DNA of 64,000 nt, taken from assembly GCF_009928525.1 (NCBI RefSeq), contig NZ_JAABOK010000021.1:38159-102158 (forward strand), written 5' to 3'. Position 1 is the first letter of the stretch. Each line of letters begins with the position of its first letter. Shown here in pieces: positions 24,755 to 32,260 of the stretch. Position numbers and translations under genes: made by a program. The notes beneath the pieces are model-generated. The model was not told the DNA's origin and did no database searches. It saw only the letters and a list, made by a program, of their open reading frames with translations. The DNA comes from Chitinophaga solisilvae (GTDB taxonomy: Bacteria; Bacteroidota; Bacteroidia; Chitinophagales; Chitinophagaceae).

Positions 24755-25390
24755 ATGCAAATCAGATTAGCCATTACTGACGACCATATGCTGGTCATTA
24801 ATGGATTAAAAGCAATGCTGGCGCCATACTCCCACATTCAGGTGGTATATGAAAGCAATAGCGCCATTACCCTTATTGACGCCTTACCTGCCGCACAACC
24901 CGACGTGCTGCTGCTGGATATTCAGATGCCGGAAATTGACGGGCTGGAATTATGCAAACAGGTAAGAAAATCGCATCCCCGCGTAAAAATTATTGCGCTG
25001 ACCAACTTCATGGAATCGCATTACATCAAACAGATGCTGCGCAACGGCGCCAGCGGTTACCTGCTCAAAAATACAGATCAGGAAACCCTCGCTGCCGCTA
25101 TCGAAAAAGTGCATGCAGGAGAACAGTTCATCGATGCCAGCATCAAACAACAATTATTACAGGAGATGCTCACCGGCCAGAAGTCGACCGGTTACGATAT
25201 TCCTCTCACCCGGCGGGAAAAGGAAATCCTCAAGCTGATTGCAGAAGAACACTCCAATCAGCAAATCGCAGAAATGCTTTTCATCAGCCTGCGTACCGTA
25301 GAAACCCACCGCCTCAACCTCACCCAGAAACTCGCCGTAAAAAATACAGCGGGGCTGGTAAAGGAAGCGATAAAGAGAGGAATTATTTAA
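24755..25390 (+). CDS. LuxR/NarL family response regulator
   Basis: A 211-residue two-domain regulator. The receiver domain (about 1-125) has the acidic pair Asp9-Asp10, the phosphorylation site Asp55 (VLLLDIQMP) and the late Lys in GYLLKN. The C-terminal helix-turn-helix of the LuxR type (about 148-205) has LTRREKEILKLIAEEHSNQQ and SLRTVETHRLNL. It is the partner of the kinase 25 bases upstream, read from the same transcript. Its stop is followed within two bases by palindrome P7, which separates it from the convergent eboC. Targets are not known; the eboDEF promoter region and its own promoter are plausible ones (inference). Confidence 0.95.
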   Translation: MQIRLAITDDHMLVINGLKAMLAPYSHIQVVYESNSAITLIDALPAAQPDVLLLDIQMPEIDGLELCKQVRKSHPRVKIIALTNFMESHYIKQMLRNGASGYLLKNTDQETLAAAIEKVHAGEQFIDASIKQQLLQEMLTGQKSTGYDIPLTRREKEILKLIAEEHSNQQIAEMLFISLRTVETHRLNLTQKLAVKNTAGLVKEAIKRGII

Positions 25391-25391
25391 G

Positions 25392-25496
25392 ATGTGGTTA
25401 TTTTTTTATTTGAGATTTGTTTCTCATCAGTATGCATACTGATGTTAAAAATGCATACTGATGAGAAACAAATCTCAAATAAAAAAATAACCACAT
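25392..25496. repeat. Long intergenic palindrome P7 (TTATTTGAGATTTG type)
   Basis: Arms 25392-25437 and 25451-25496 are perfect over 46 bp with a 13-base loop. The outer arm is GTGGTTATTTTTTTATTTGA followed by GATTTG; the core TTTCTCATCAGTATGCAT is unique in this window. It lies 1 base after the response-regulator stop and 5 bases before the eboC stop, between convergent genes. Confidence 0.96.
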
Positions 25497-25501
25497 AACC
25501 A

Positions 25502-26422
25502 TCAGGTTATTGCAAAGAGTCTTCCCAGAATCATGGATACCGGTAGCAGCAGCAATACGGCTATGGCCAGTGGCAGGGTGGCGAAAGAGGCTACCCAGGC
25601 GGCGTTCATGGCGATCAGGGCAACGATGCCTCCTTTTACGGCTTTACCTATATTGGGTCCTGTCGGGTTTTTCCATGCTTTCCATAAAGGAGAGAATATC
25701 ATGACGGCAAATAACAGGAGGAACGGCGCAGCTACCGGCAGGCGATGATGCAGGGTTGCCATAGCTGTGATGACCGCCAGCACAATGAGATAGCAGACAG
25801 CTGTAACTTTTATGCTGCGTGTAGTTCCGCCATATACTTCTCCGCGGCTGATGTTTGTGACAGCCGCAATATAGAGTACGGGTATCAGTCCTATCCACCA
25901 CCAGGTGGCTACTGCATCAGGTATTACGCTGATACCGAGCAGGAGGTTCAGGCCGCGGCATAGTCCCATATTAAGGGGTCCTAATGTTTTATGGTGCTTT
26001 CCCCATTTATCATAGATCAGCGCGGATGCGGCAATGGCAATAGAAATCCAGCCTGCCCATCCGGTAAACCGGCCTACGGAGAAGGCTGCGATAATACCTA
26101 CCAGCAGCAGGTATATACCGAGGATAACCGCCTGTACTCTGGAGATAATACCGCTGGGAATGGGCCTTTCCGGACGCTCGGTAGTGTCCAGGGTGGCATC
26201 AAAAATATCATTGAACACTACGCCGCCGCCATACAAACCGATGGTAGCAAGGCAAAGGCAGATGACGGGCAATACCTGATCCAGTGTATATTCCTGGAAA
26301 TCTGTGTGTAAAAAATAGCCGGAAATGGCAACGCCGGCCAGTATATCTGCAATGGCAGTAATAATATTGGCGGGGCGCATCAGGCGCAGGTATCCGATTA
26401 CTTTGCTAACAATATAACTCAC
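25502..26422 (-). CDS. eboC: UbiA-like prenyltransferase family protein EboC
   Basis: A 306-residue polytopic membrane protein of the UbiA superfamily with about eight or nine hydrophobic helices. The first Asp-rich motif is present and complete (N71-D-x-x-D75-x-x-x-D79, followed by TTERPERPIPSG). The second, usually D-x-x-x-D, is replaced here by the less acidic region around DKWGKHHKTLGP, as I read it. EboC members probably attach or move a prenyl or lipid-linked group; function not shown. eboB ends 53 bases upstream. Downstream the ebo order is broken: palindrome P7 and a two-component system come before eboD. Confidence 0.88.
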   Translation of the reverse strand: MSYIVSKVIGYLRLMRPANIITAIADILAGVAISGYFLHTDFQEYTLDQVLPVICLCLATIGLYGGGVVFNDIFDATLDTTERPERPIPSGIISRVQAVILGIYLLLVGIIAAFSVGRFTGWAGWISIAIAASALIYDKWGKHHKTLGPLNMGLCRGLNLLLGISVIPDAVATWWWIGLIPVLYIAAVTNISRGEVYGGTTRSIKVTAVCYLIVLAVITAMATLHHRLPVAAPFLLLFAVMIFSPLWKAWKNPTGPNIGKAVKGGIVALIAMNAAWVASFATLPLAIAVLLLLPVSMILGRLFAIT

Positions 26423-26475
26423 CGCGTAAATAGGTTTTCATGGTTAATTGCCAGCAGTAAAAAGGCCGCCAGGCA

Positions 26476-27462
26476 TTACCGGATGATGGTTGTATTTTTG
26501 TTGATTCTTGGCTGTTGACCACCGCGTAAAACGGTACTTCCATTAAATTTTTCACTCTGATCGATGTTTCCTGCAGTGTCAAAATCAGCTTCATTCAGTT
26601 GTCCGCTTTGTGCAAAGGCAGTAACGGCATTCCTGTAAGTTACCAAATGAATGTCATTCAAGTCAATACCACTTTCGTGCATGAGGGCTGCTGTTTTAGG
26701 AACGGCCAGCGGATCGCTGATACCCCAGTCTGCAGCGGAATTGACCATGATGCGCTCGCTTCCGTATTGTTTTACTACGGCTACCATCCGTTCATTTCCC
26801 ATCTTTGTAAACGGGTAAATGGTAAATGCTGCCCAGAAACCACGGTCCAGTACTTCCTTTACTGTTTCTTCATTGTTATGGTCCACTATTACCATGCGCG
26901 GGTCCAGGCCATGTTCCAGGGCGATGTCCATACTACGCTGTGTACCTTTCTTTTTATCCCGGTGGGGAGTATGTATCTGCACGGGCAAACCCGCTTCCTT
27001 AGCCAGTTCCAGCTGGGCGCGATAATATTTTTCTTCCAGGGCTGTCTGGTCGTCAAAGCCTATTTCTCCCACACCTACTACACCTTCTTTATAGATAAAC
27101 TGCGGGAGTATCTCCATAACAGCTTCTGCGAGCTTTTCGTTGTTGGCTTCTTTTGAGTTCAGGCCGATGGTACAATAATGTTTGATACCAAACTGGGATG
27201 CCCTGAAACGTTCCCACCCCAGCAGGCTGCTGAAATAATCGCGGAAGGTATCTATACCGGTACGCGGTTGTCCCAGCCAGAAGGAAGGTTCGATGATACC
27301 TGTTACACCGGCATCGGCCATTGCCTGATAGTCGTCTGTGGTGCGGGAAGTCATATGCACATGCGGATCAAAAAAGCGCATGCCTTTTATTTTATCCAGG
27401 TAAGCAGGTGTATATGTGAGTGGCTGAAGATCTTTTTCTGTGAGTTCGTGAATTCCACACAT
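26476..27462 (-). CDS. eboB: TatD-family metal-dependent hydrolase EboB
   Basis: A 328-residue amidohydrolase-superfamily TIM barrel of the TatD type. The metal site is visible: His34-x-His36 (FFDPHVHMTS), a Glu in GVVGVGEIGFD near 140, His in VQIHTPHRDKKKG near 173, His in VIVDHNNEE near 206 and Asp in NSAADWG near 255. TatD relatives act as metal-dependent nucleases or amidohydrolases, but the EboB subgroup is tied to the ebo cluster. eboA ends 18 bases upstream and eboC begins 53 bases downstream on the same strand, so eboABC form one transcript. Confidence 0.9.
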   Translation of the reverse strand: MCGIHELTEKDLQPLTYTPAYLDKIKGMRFFDPHVHMTSRTTDDYQAMADAGVTGIIEPSFWLGQPRTGIDTFRDYFSSLLGWERFRASQFGIKHYCTIGLNSKEANNEKLAEAVMEILPQFIYKEGVVGVGEIGFDDQTALEEKYYRAQLELAKEAGLPVQIHTPHRDKKKGTQRSMDIALEHGLDPRMVIVDHNNEETVKEVLDRGFWAAFTIYPFTKMGNERMVAVVKQYGSERIMVNSAADWGISDPLAVPKTAALMHESGIDLNDIHLVTYRNAVTAFAQSGQLNEADFDTAGNIDQSEKFNGSTVLRGGQQPRINKNTTIIR

Positions 27463-27480
27463 GGCTTTTAGATTTAGATG

Positions 27481-28374
27481 TCAGTATTCAGATTTTTCGG
27501 CAATGGTATCCCATGACAGGGTACCGTGCTGTATTTCGCCGGCCAGGGCGCTATCCTGTGCCAGCAGCTGGCGGGCTGGCGGATAATCGGATTGCGACAG
27601 GGTAAGGGCGGCGGCGGCTTTTTCTGTCTGGTCGGCAGAATGCCATACACGTGTGATGTCGGCAAAATTGGCTTCGGTAATAAATCCGGCGAGCAGCCTC
27701 CATTGCATGGGCGATACCTTTCTGCCGGCGGCCCATCTTTCATGGGCAAAGTCGGTGAGTATGGCAGCAAGCGCGGCATTACTGCGTTTATCCAAACCCG
27801 TTATATGGTGCAACGGCTTTTCTGTAAAGATAGCTTTCATCACCAGCTGGTTCCAGGCGGGTTCGTCCAGGTACTGCGCCGGGTAAGGGTTGTGCAGCAT
27901 TATAGCCTCCTGCACAATGCCTATATTGGAACGTATACCTTCGGCAGTACGCTGTTTCCATTCTTCCGGCCATGCCAGCAGGGGCAGGGCGCTGTACAAT
28001 GCGGCCAGTTCGTTCATTTCTGCGGCGTTGAACAGATTTTCAACCGCATCGATATAGGCAGTCTGGCTGCCGGCGGGTAACTGCAGCAACCACCATACGC
28101 GTACGAGGCGGTCTAACGTCCACCCGTGTACGAAAAATGCGGGTACAGCAGCTTCCAGTCCGCTGCTGTCTGACGGCGTCAGACTGATAATATCTTTTCC
28201 GGTAAACCTGGGAATAGCGGTAAAGGTCTGATTAAACTGAGGCAGGGATCCGGTTTCCTGATAAACCTGCAGTCTTTGCTGCAGCCAGGCAGTTGATTTT
28301 TCACTACTGTTATTACGGATAATTGTTCCTAGCAGTATCGCTACCCTCTCCTGATCGTATGCATATGCAGCCAC
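27481..28374 (-). CDS. eboA: EboA domain protein
   Basis: A 297-residue all-helical protein of the EboA family, without enzymatic motifs. Typical segments are visible: FTAIPRFTGKDI near 53, WTLDRLVRVWWLLQLP near 85, the highly conserved MNELAALYSALPLLAWPEEW near 119, EGIRSNIGIVQEAIMLHNPY near 145, EPAWNQLVMKA near 170 and DFAHERWAAGR near 208. It is the first ebo gene after the putative promoter at 28603-28651 and a leader of about 220 bases carrying a terminator-like hairpin. The family's biochemical role is unknown. Start chosen at the ATG giving the conserved YDQERV N-terminus. Confidence 0.9.
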   Translation of the reverse strand: MAAYAYDQERVAILLGTIIRNNSSEKSTAWLQQRLQVYQETGSLPQFNQTFTAIPRFTGKDIISLTPSDSSGLEAAVPAFFVHGWTLDRLVRVWWLLQLPAGSQTAYIDAVENLFNAAEMNELAALYSALPLLAWPEEWKQRTAEGIRSNIGIVQEAIMLHNPYPAQYLDEPAWNQLVMKAIFTEKPLHHITGLDKRSNAALAAILTDFAHERWAAGRKVSPMQWRLLAGFITEANFADITRVWHSADQTEKAAAALTLSQSDYPPARQLLAQDSALAGEIQHGTLSWDTIAEKSEY

Positions 28375-28488
28375 TGAAATATCCTGTTTAAAATGATAAT
28401 GCTGAATTTCTGATTAAAAATAACCATGATTACCCAGATTTTCAGAATAAGTGAGGTAATATTTTGATAGATGGTTATAAAAATAAAA

Positions 28489-28508
28489 GAGAGGCATTGC
28501 TGCCTCTC
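28489..28508 (-). terminator. Terminator-like hairpin in the eboA leader (possible attenuator)
   Basis: GAGAGGCA pairs with TGCCTCTC across a 4-base loop. On the minus strand it is followed by a U-rich tail (TTTTATTTTTAT), the form of an intrinsic terminator. It sits between the putative ebo promoter (28603-28610) and the eboA start (28374), about 115 bases before the start codon. It could end the transcript of the cytochrome gene at 28760-30268, or act as an attenuator of eboABC. No competing antiterminator helix was worked out. Confidence 0.65.
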
Positions 28509-28602
28509 CTTCCGCCATTCTAAAACCTGATTATGCATCAGGATATCTTTATATCATAGCATCAGACGGACGATACCATGTAATATTTTGTGATTGGAAT
28601 AC

Positions 28603-28651
28603 CAAAGATAAGAACAAGCGTACACAAATTAGTCAAAACAGTTAACTGTTT
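28603..28651 (-). promoter_or_regulatory. Putative ebo promoter with palindromic operator
   Basis: On the minus strand TATCTTTG (28603-28610) is an exact -7 box and TTTG (28634-28637) a -33 box with a 23-base spacer. Overlapping and just upstream of the -33 lies a perfect 16-bp palindrome, AAACAGTTAACTGTTT (28636-28651), a likely regulator site. The expected transcript start is near 28597. The remaining sequence of the 385-base gap (28375-28759) is AT-rich and shows no gene I would call. Confidence 0.6.
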
Positions 28652-28759
28652 ATCCCCTTCAGTGTGATCAGTCAGAGAGCTTTTGCACGCGGCAATAATT
28701 ATCGGGTGTAATATACATATTATTCTACGTCTTCTCCAAATAAACGATTGTTTTTATCA

Positions 28760-30268
28760 TCACCTCTTTATGACAACATTATTCTGCAACACTATAAACG
28801 GTTGATATTCCTTCCACTCCGGTTTATAATCGTCCAGTATATTAAATCCGCGTCCATAGTTTCCTAGTATGATATCAACATCGCCATCATGATCGTAATC
28901 TTTCACATCCATACATATCCAATGTCCTTCCTTTTCAATAGGTGGTGCATGCGGCACAAAATCCAGCTGTCCCCTGCCTTCGAAGTAAATAAATTTCTCA
29001 GCAGGGTTCGTCTTCATATCTGCAAAAAAAGCAATGGAAACGATATCTGTTTTACCATCCCGGTTAAAATCCGCCGCTACAGCCTTCGTACAGCCATTGA
29101 CCGGATAAAACCATGCCTGGCGGTATTTATGCCCACCTTCATTCAGATAGACATATAAACCATGATAAGGTTTAATGATCATGGAAAAATCTGCATTATC
29201 TCCGCAGGTATATAATATATCCTCTTTTCCGTCCCCGTTCAGATCCACCAGCTGGAATCCCGTAGAACCGTACAGGGGCGGGAATCTCAGCAGACAGGAA
29301 GATGTGAATCCTCCCTTCTTATCGTTTTCAAATAACCAGATGCCTTCATCAGCAGCCGCGAAAAGTACCATCAGGTCTGTCCAGCCATCGTGATTAAAAT
29401 CGCCGGTTTCGGCATGAATGGCGCCGGGCACTTCCGAAATGGTCAACTGCTGATACTGGTGACCGGGTAATTGTTTCAGCCAGTAAAGCCCGCCCTGGTT
29501 ATGCCCGAAGGCGCATACGGCCATATCATTCAGGCCATCCCTGTCGAAATCGGCGGTCACTGTTTGCACGGGGCGTTTTAAAAATGCGGCCAGGTCTTTC
29601 AGCTTACTGCCGGGTTCTCCGAGGTTCAGGCTGCTGATTACGCCGGCGGGGGCATCCAGGGCGCGCATATTACCGATCTGCGTCAACAGACCCTGCTGCT
29701 GTCCGGCGCTGTCACGGTAATACGCCATATGTACCACCGGTGAAAGCATCCGCCACCATGCATTACGATGCAGCGTGCTATCCCATCGTGCCAGCGCATT
29801 GGAGCCGGCGTCGCCGGTATATATTACCGGCTGCTCCGGATCAAAAGACACCATCGTGGTAGTTGCCAGCGCATTGGTATCCACACCTTCCGGGCGCTTC
29901 ATACTGAAGATGCTCCAGTCACGCTGCAGCGGCGCCGGCACTTTGGCAGGCGCCAGTTTCTCCGGCGCCATCTTTTCGTAATATGCTGTCAGCGTGGTCC
30001 AGTCTTCAATAGAAATCAGCGACGCTTTTTCTCCCGGCTGCGGCGGATAATACTGATCTCCGTTCCAGACACGTATGCCCAGCTTCGGCGCCATTGCCGG
30101 CAGTACATGCCTGGTCCATGTTTCCTTATCCAGCATATCCGGCGCCACAGGCAAGTGACACCCTGAACAATATTTATCTGCCAGCACTTTTCCCTTTTCC
30201 TCCTTCGCGGGCATCTGACAACTATAAATAAAACAACCGGTGATGAGTAAAGTGGCAAAGCCCCGCAT
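28760..30268 (-). CDS. Lipoprotein with c-type heme site and FG-GAP/VCBS repeats
   Basis: A 502-residue exported protein. The N-terminus looks like a lipoprotein signal (Cys at 12 or 17). A c-type heme motif C34-S-G-C37-H38 follows, with Met residues further on that could be the second ligand. The rest (about 150-490) is a beta-propeller built of FG-GAP/VCBS repeats with calcium-type D-x-D/N-x-D-G loops: FDRDGLNDMA, FNHDGWTDLM, LNGDGKEDIL, FNRDGKTDIV and YDHDGDVDII. Proteins of this arrangement occur widely in Chitinophagaceae and Planctomycetes, often near sugar-degradation genes, and probably act at the cell surface in electron transfer or binding; exact function unknown. P8 lies 35 bases upstream of its start. 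Confidence 0.85.
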   Translation of the reverse strand: MRGFATLLITGCFIYSCQMPAKEEKGKVLADKYCSGCHLPVAPDMLDKETWTRHVLPAMAPKLGIRVWNGDQYYPPQPGEKASLISIEDWTTLTAYYEKMAPEKLAPAKVPAPLQRDWSIFSMKRPEGVDTNALATTTMVSFDPEQPVIYTGDAGSNALARWDSTLHRNAWWRMLSPVVHMAYYRDSAGQQQGLLTQIGNMRALDAPAGVISSLNLGEPGSKLKDLAAFLKRPVQTVTADFDRDGLNDMAVCAFGHNQGGLYWLKQLPGHQYQQLTISEVPGAIHAETGDFNHDGWTDLMVLFAAADEGIWLFENDKKGGFTSSCLLRFPPLYGSTGFQLVDLNGDGKEDILYTCGDNADFSMIIKPYHGLYVYLNEGGHKYRQAWFYPVNGCTKAVAADFNRDGKTDIVSIAFFADMKTNPAEKFIYFEGRGQLDFVPHAPPIEKEGHWICMDVKDYDHDGDVDIILGNYGRGFNILDDYKPEWKEYQPFIVLQNNVVIKR

Positions 30269-30303
30269 GAGGTGATGATTTTGATTGAACCCGAAAATAA
30301 AAA

Positions 30304-30448
30304 AATTACGAATTACAAATTACGAATTACGAATGCAGAAGCGAAGATGTAAACGAAGATCAAAGGAAATAACTATTGAGTATACCCTTTGATCTTCGTT
30401 TACATCTTCGCTTCTGCATTCGTAATTCGCAATTCGTAATTCGCAATT
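30304..30448. repeat. Long intergenic palindrome P8 (AATTACG type, diverged outer arm)
   Basis: Arms 30304-30366 and 30386-30448 pair over 63 bp with three mismatches, all A/G changes between AATTACG and AATTGCG units of the two arms. The core GAAGCGAAGATGTAAACGAA continuing GATCAAAGG is related to the P4/P6/P10 core. The 19-base loop is unique. It starts 35 bases from the cytochrome/FG-GAP gene start and ends 4 bases before the SusD stop. Confidence 0.94.
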
Positions 30449-30452
30449 CCCG

Positions 30453-32228
30453 TTAATATCCTTTATTCTGTATCAGCGTCCTTTTCCCGTCAATCATCGT
30501 GAGGTCTATCTGACGTTGCGGAATGGGGAAGTATTCATTTTTATTTTTGGTGAAGTGGGCGCCGCCGAGATCGCCGGTGATGGCGCTCTCGTACTGGTAG
30601 TAGGCATTGAGTACCTGGTCTGCGATTCCCCAGCGGGAGATATCGAAGAAGCGGTGTCCTTCTGTGGCCAGTTCCAGCTTACGCTCAAAATAGATGGCCT
30701 TCAGCGCATAGGTTTTATCGGAGAAGGCAGGGTAGCGTTTGATGGAGTAGTTGGCGGCCGGTTTGGCAGGATCAAATCCCCTGAGCGGCAGCGTATCTAC
30801 CAGGTAGCGGTGCAGCCATTTAGAGGGATTGTCCGCGATGCGGCCGCGTACTTCATTCACCAGGGTGAGGGCTTTGCCCAGGTCATTCTGTTGTGCGGCA
30901 CATTCGGCGGCCATCAGCAGTACATCGGAGTAGCGGATCAGCACTACGTTGATGGCGGAGCCGGGAGCCCAGGAGTGGGCGTCCTTGTATTTGTCCTGAT
31001 CCTGCTGCCAGTACACCATTTTTTTGCCGGCGTAGGGTCCTGCATATTTGGCGTCACGTACCCAGTTGGCGCCAGGATGGTAGCCCCAGTCGTGATACGG
31101 CAGGCCACGGCGGCCTACGGTCCAGTCCAGCCGCGGATCCAGCGGACCGGCATCCGGTGTAAACGGATCTTTTGAACTGATGCCGGCATCACTTTTCACG
31201 GGATGCTGGTTATAGGTATCCAGGTAGGGCAGTCCGTTAAGGTCGGTACGGTAGGAGTTCACCAGGTCCTGCGAAGGCTGAAAGAAGCCACAACAGCCAA
31301 ACGGGCTGTTATAGGGAAAGTTCAGCATATCTCCGGCATTGGCATTGGTGATAGCATTGGTGCCATCATTGGCGGTCATCTGAATGGCGAAAACGGATTC
31401 GGAATTATTCTTCGTAGGGGCATAGAAGTTATCCTTAAAATCCGGCATCAGCGCATATTTCATACCATTGGAAGTAACCCCGGAAGCGATGGCGGTATTG
31501 AAAAGAGGCAGCGCTTCTGCATACTTTTTCTGATACAGGTATGTCTTGGCAAGATATATCTGTGCGGCCCATTTATTGGCGCGGCCTACGTCGGACTGTG
31601 TAGCGGGTAACTTATCCATAGCGAATTTAAACTCCGCTTCGATGAAAGGCCAGATATCCTTGTCATTGGCGATACGTACTTCGGTGGTGGTATCGGTAAT
31701 GAGCGGCACCTTGTCGAAAAACTTCTTCAGCTCAAAGTAGTAGTGCCCGCGGAGGAATCTCGCTTCCGCCTCTACTTCCGTTTTTTCGGCGGCACTCATA
31801 TCCTGGGCCGCCTGCATCTTCCGGATAGTGATATTACATCTGCTGATGCCTTCATATACGGCTTTCCATTTGGTATTGAAAAAGCTGTTAGCTGCATTGG
31901 CGGTGCTGGTCATGATAGTATTGATCCCTTCCTGATCATTACCGGAGCTGCCTTTGTGGGCGTCGCCACCTACTACGCTGCCATAGATCCAGTTGGTAGG
32001 AGATGCTTCCCAGCCGCTGCCACCGCCACCCAGCGCCTGCTGACCGGGCGCCTGGCCATCCAGTGCGCCATAGGCGCCTATCAGTAAAAAGTTAACGCCG
32101 GCTTTATTGGCTACCGATTCTTCCGGCAACGCGCCATACAGCGGCCTGTCCAGGAAATTTTTCCCGCAGGACACTAATATTCCGCCTGCTATCAGGGCTA
32201 TTAATGTAGAATATCGTATTGGTTTCAT
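30453..32228 (-). CDS. RagB/SusD family nutrient-uptake lipoprotein
   Basis: A 591-residue SusD homologue with a lipoprotein signal (GGILVSCGKNF, Cys at 21). Family segments: K-W-K-A-V-Y-E-G-I-S-R-C-N near 121, ARFLRGHYYFELKKFF near 155, the NKWAAQIYLAKTYL helix near 207, RYSDVLLMAAECA near 425 and the C-terminal ERKLELATEGHRFFDISRW with YFPIPQRQIDL. The N-terminal helix pair and the late conserved ends mark it as complete. It lies 32 bases downstream of its SusC partner (32261-35494) on the same strand. Larger than the first SusD in the window and clearly a different ligand class, though the ligand cannot be read. Confidence 0.96.
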   Translation of the reverse strand: MKPIRYSTLIALIAGGILVSCGKNFLDRPLYGALPEESVANKAGVNFLLIGAYGALDGQAPGQQALGGGGSGWEASPTNWIYGSVVGGDAHKGSSGNDQEGINTIMTSTANAANSFFNTKWKAVYEGISRCNITIRKMQAAQDMSAAEKTEVEAEARFLRGHYYFELKKFFDKVPLITDTTTEVRIANDKDIWPFIEAEFKFAMDKLPATQSDVGRANKWAAQIYLAKTYLYQKKYAEALPLFNTAIASGVTSNGMKYALMPDFKDNFYAPTKNNSESVFAIQMTANDGTNAITNANAGDMLNFPYNSPFGCCGFFQPSQDLVNSYRTDLNGLPYLDTYNQHPVKSDAGISSKDPFTPDAGPLDPRLDWTVGRRGLPYHDWGYHPGANWVRDAKYAGPYAGKKMVYWQQDQDKYKDAHSWAPGSAINVVLIRYSDVLLMAAECAAQQNDLGKALTLVNEVRGRIADNPSKWLHRYLVDTLPLRGFDPAKPAANYSIKRYPAFSDKTYALKAIYFERKLELATEGHRFFDISRWGIADQVLNAYYQYESAITGDLGGAHFTKNKNEYFPIPQRQIDLTMIDGKRTLIQNKGY

Positions 32229-32260
32229 GTCTCTTTCAGTTTTACAGTTCGGATAAAAAA

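Noticed and set aside
28341..28538. 65-codon minus-strand frame in the eboA leader
   Set aside because: It overlaps the eboA start in another frame and runs through the hairpin; could be a leader peptide but nothing supports translation.
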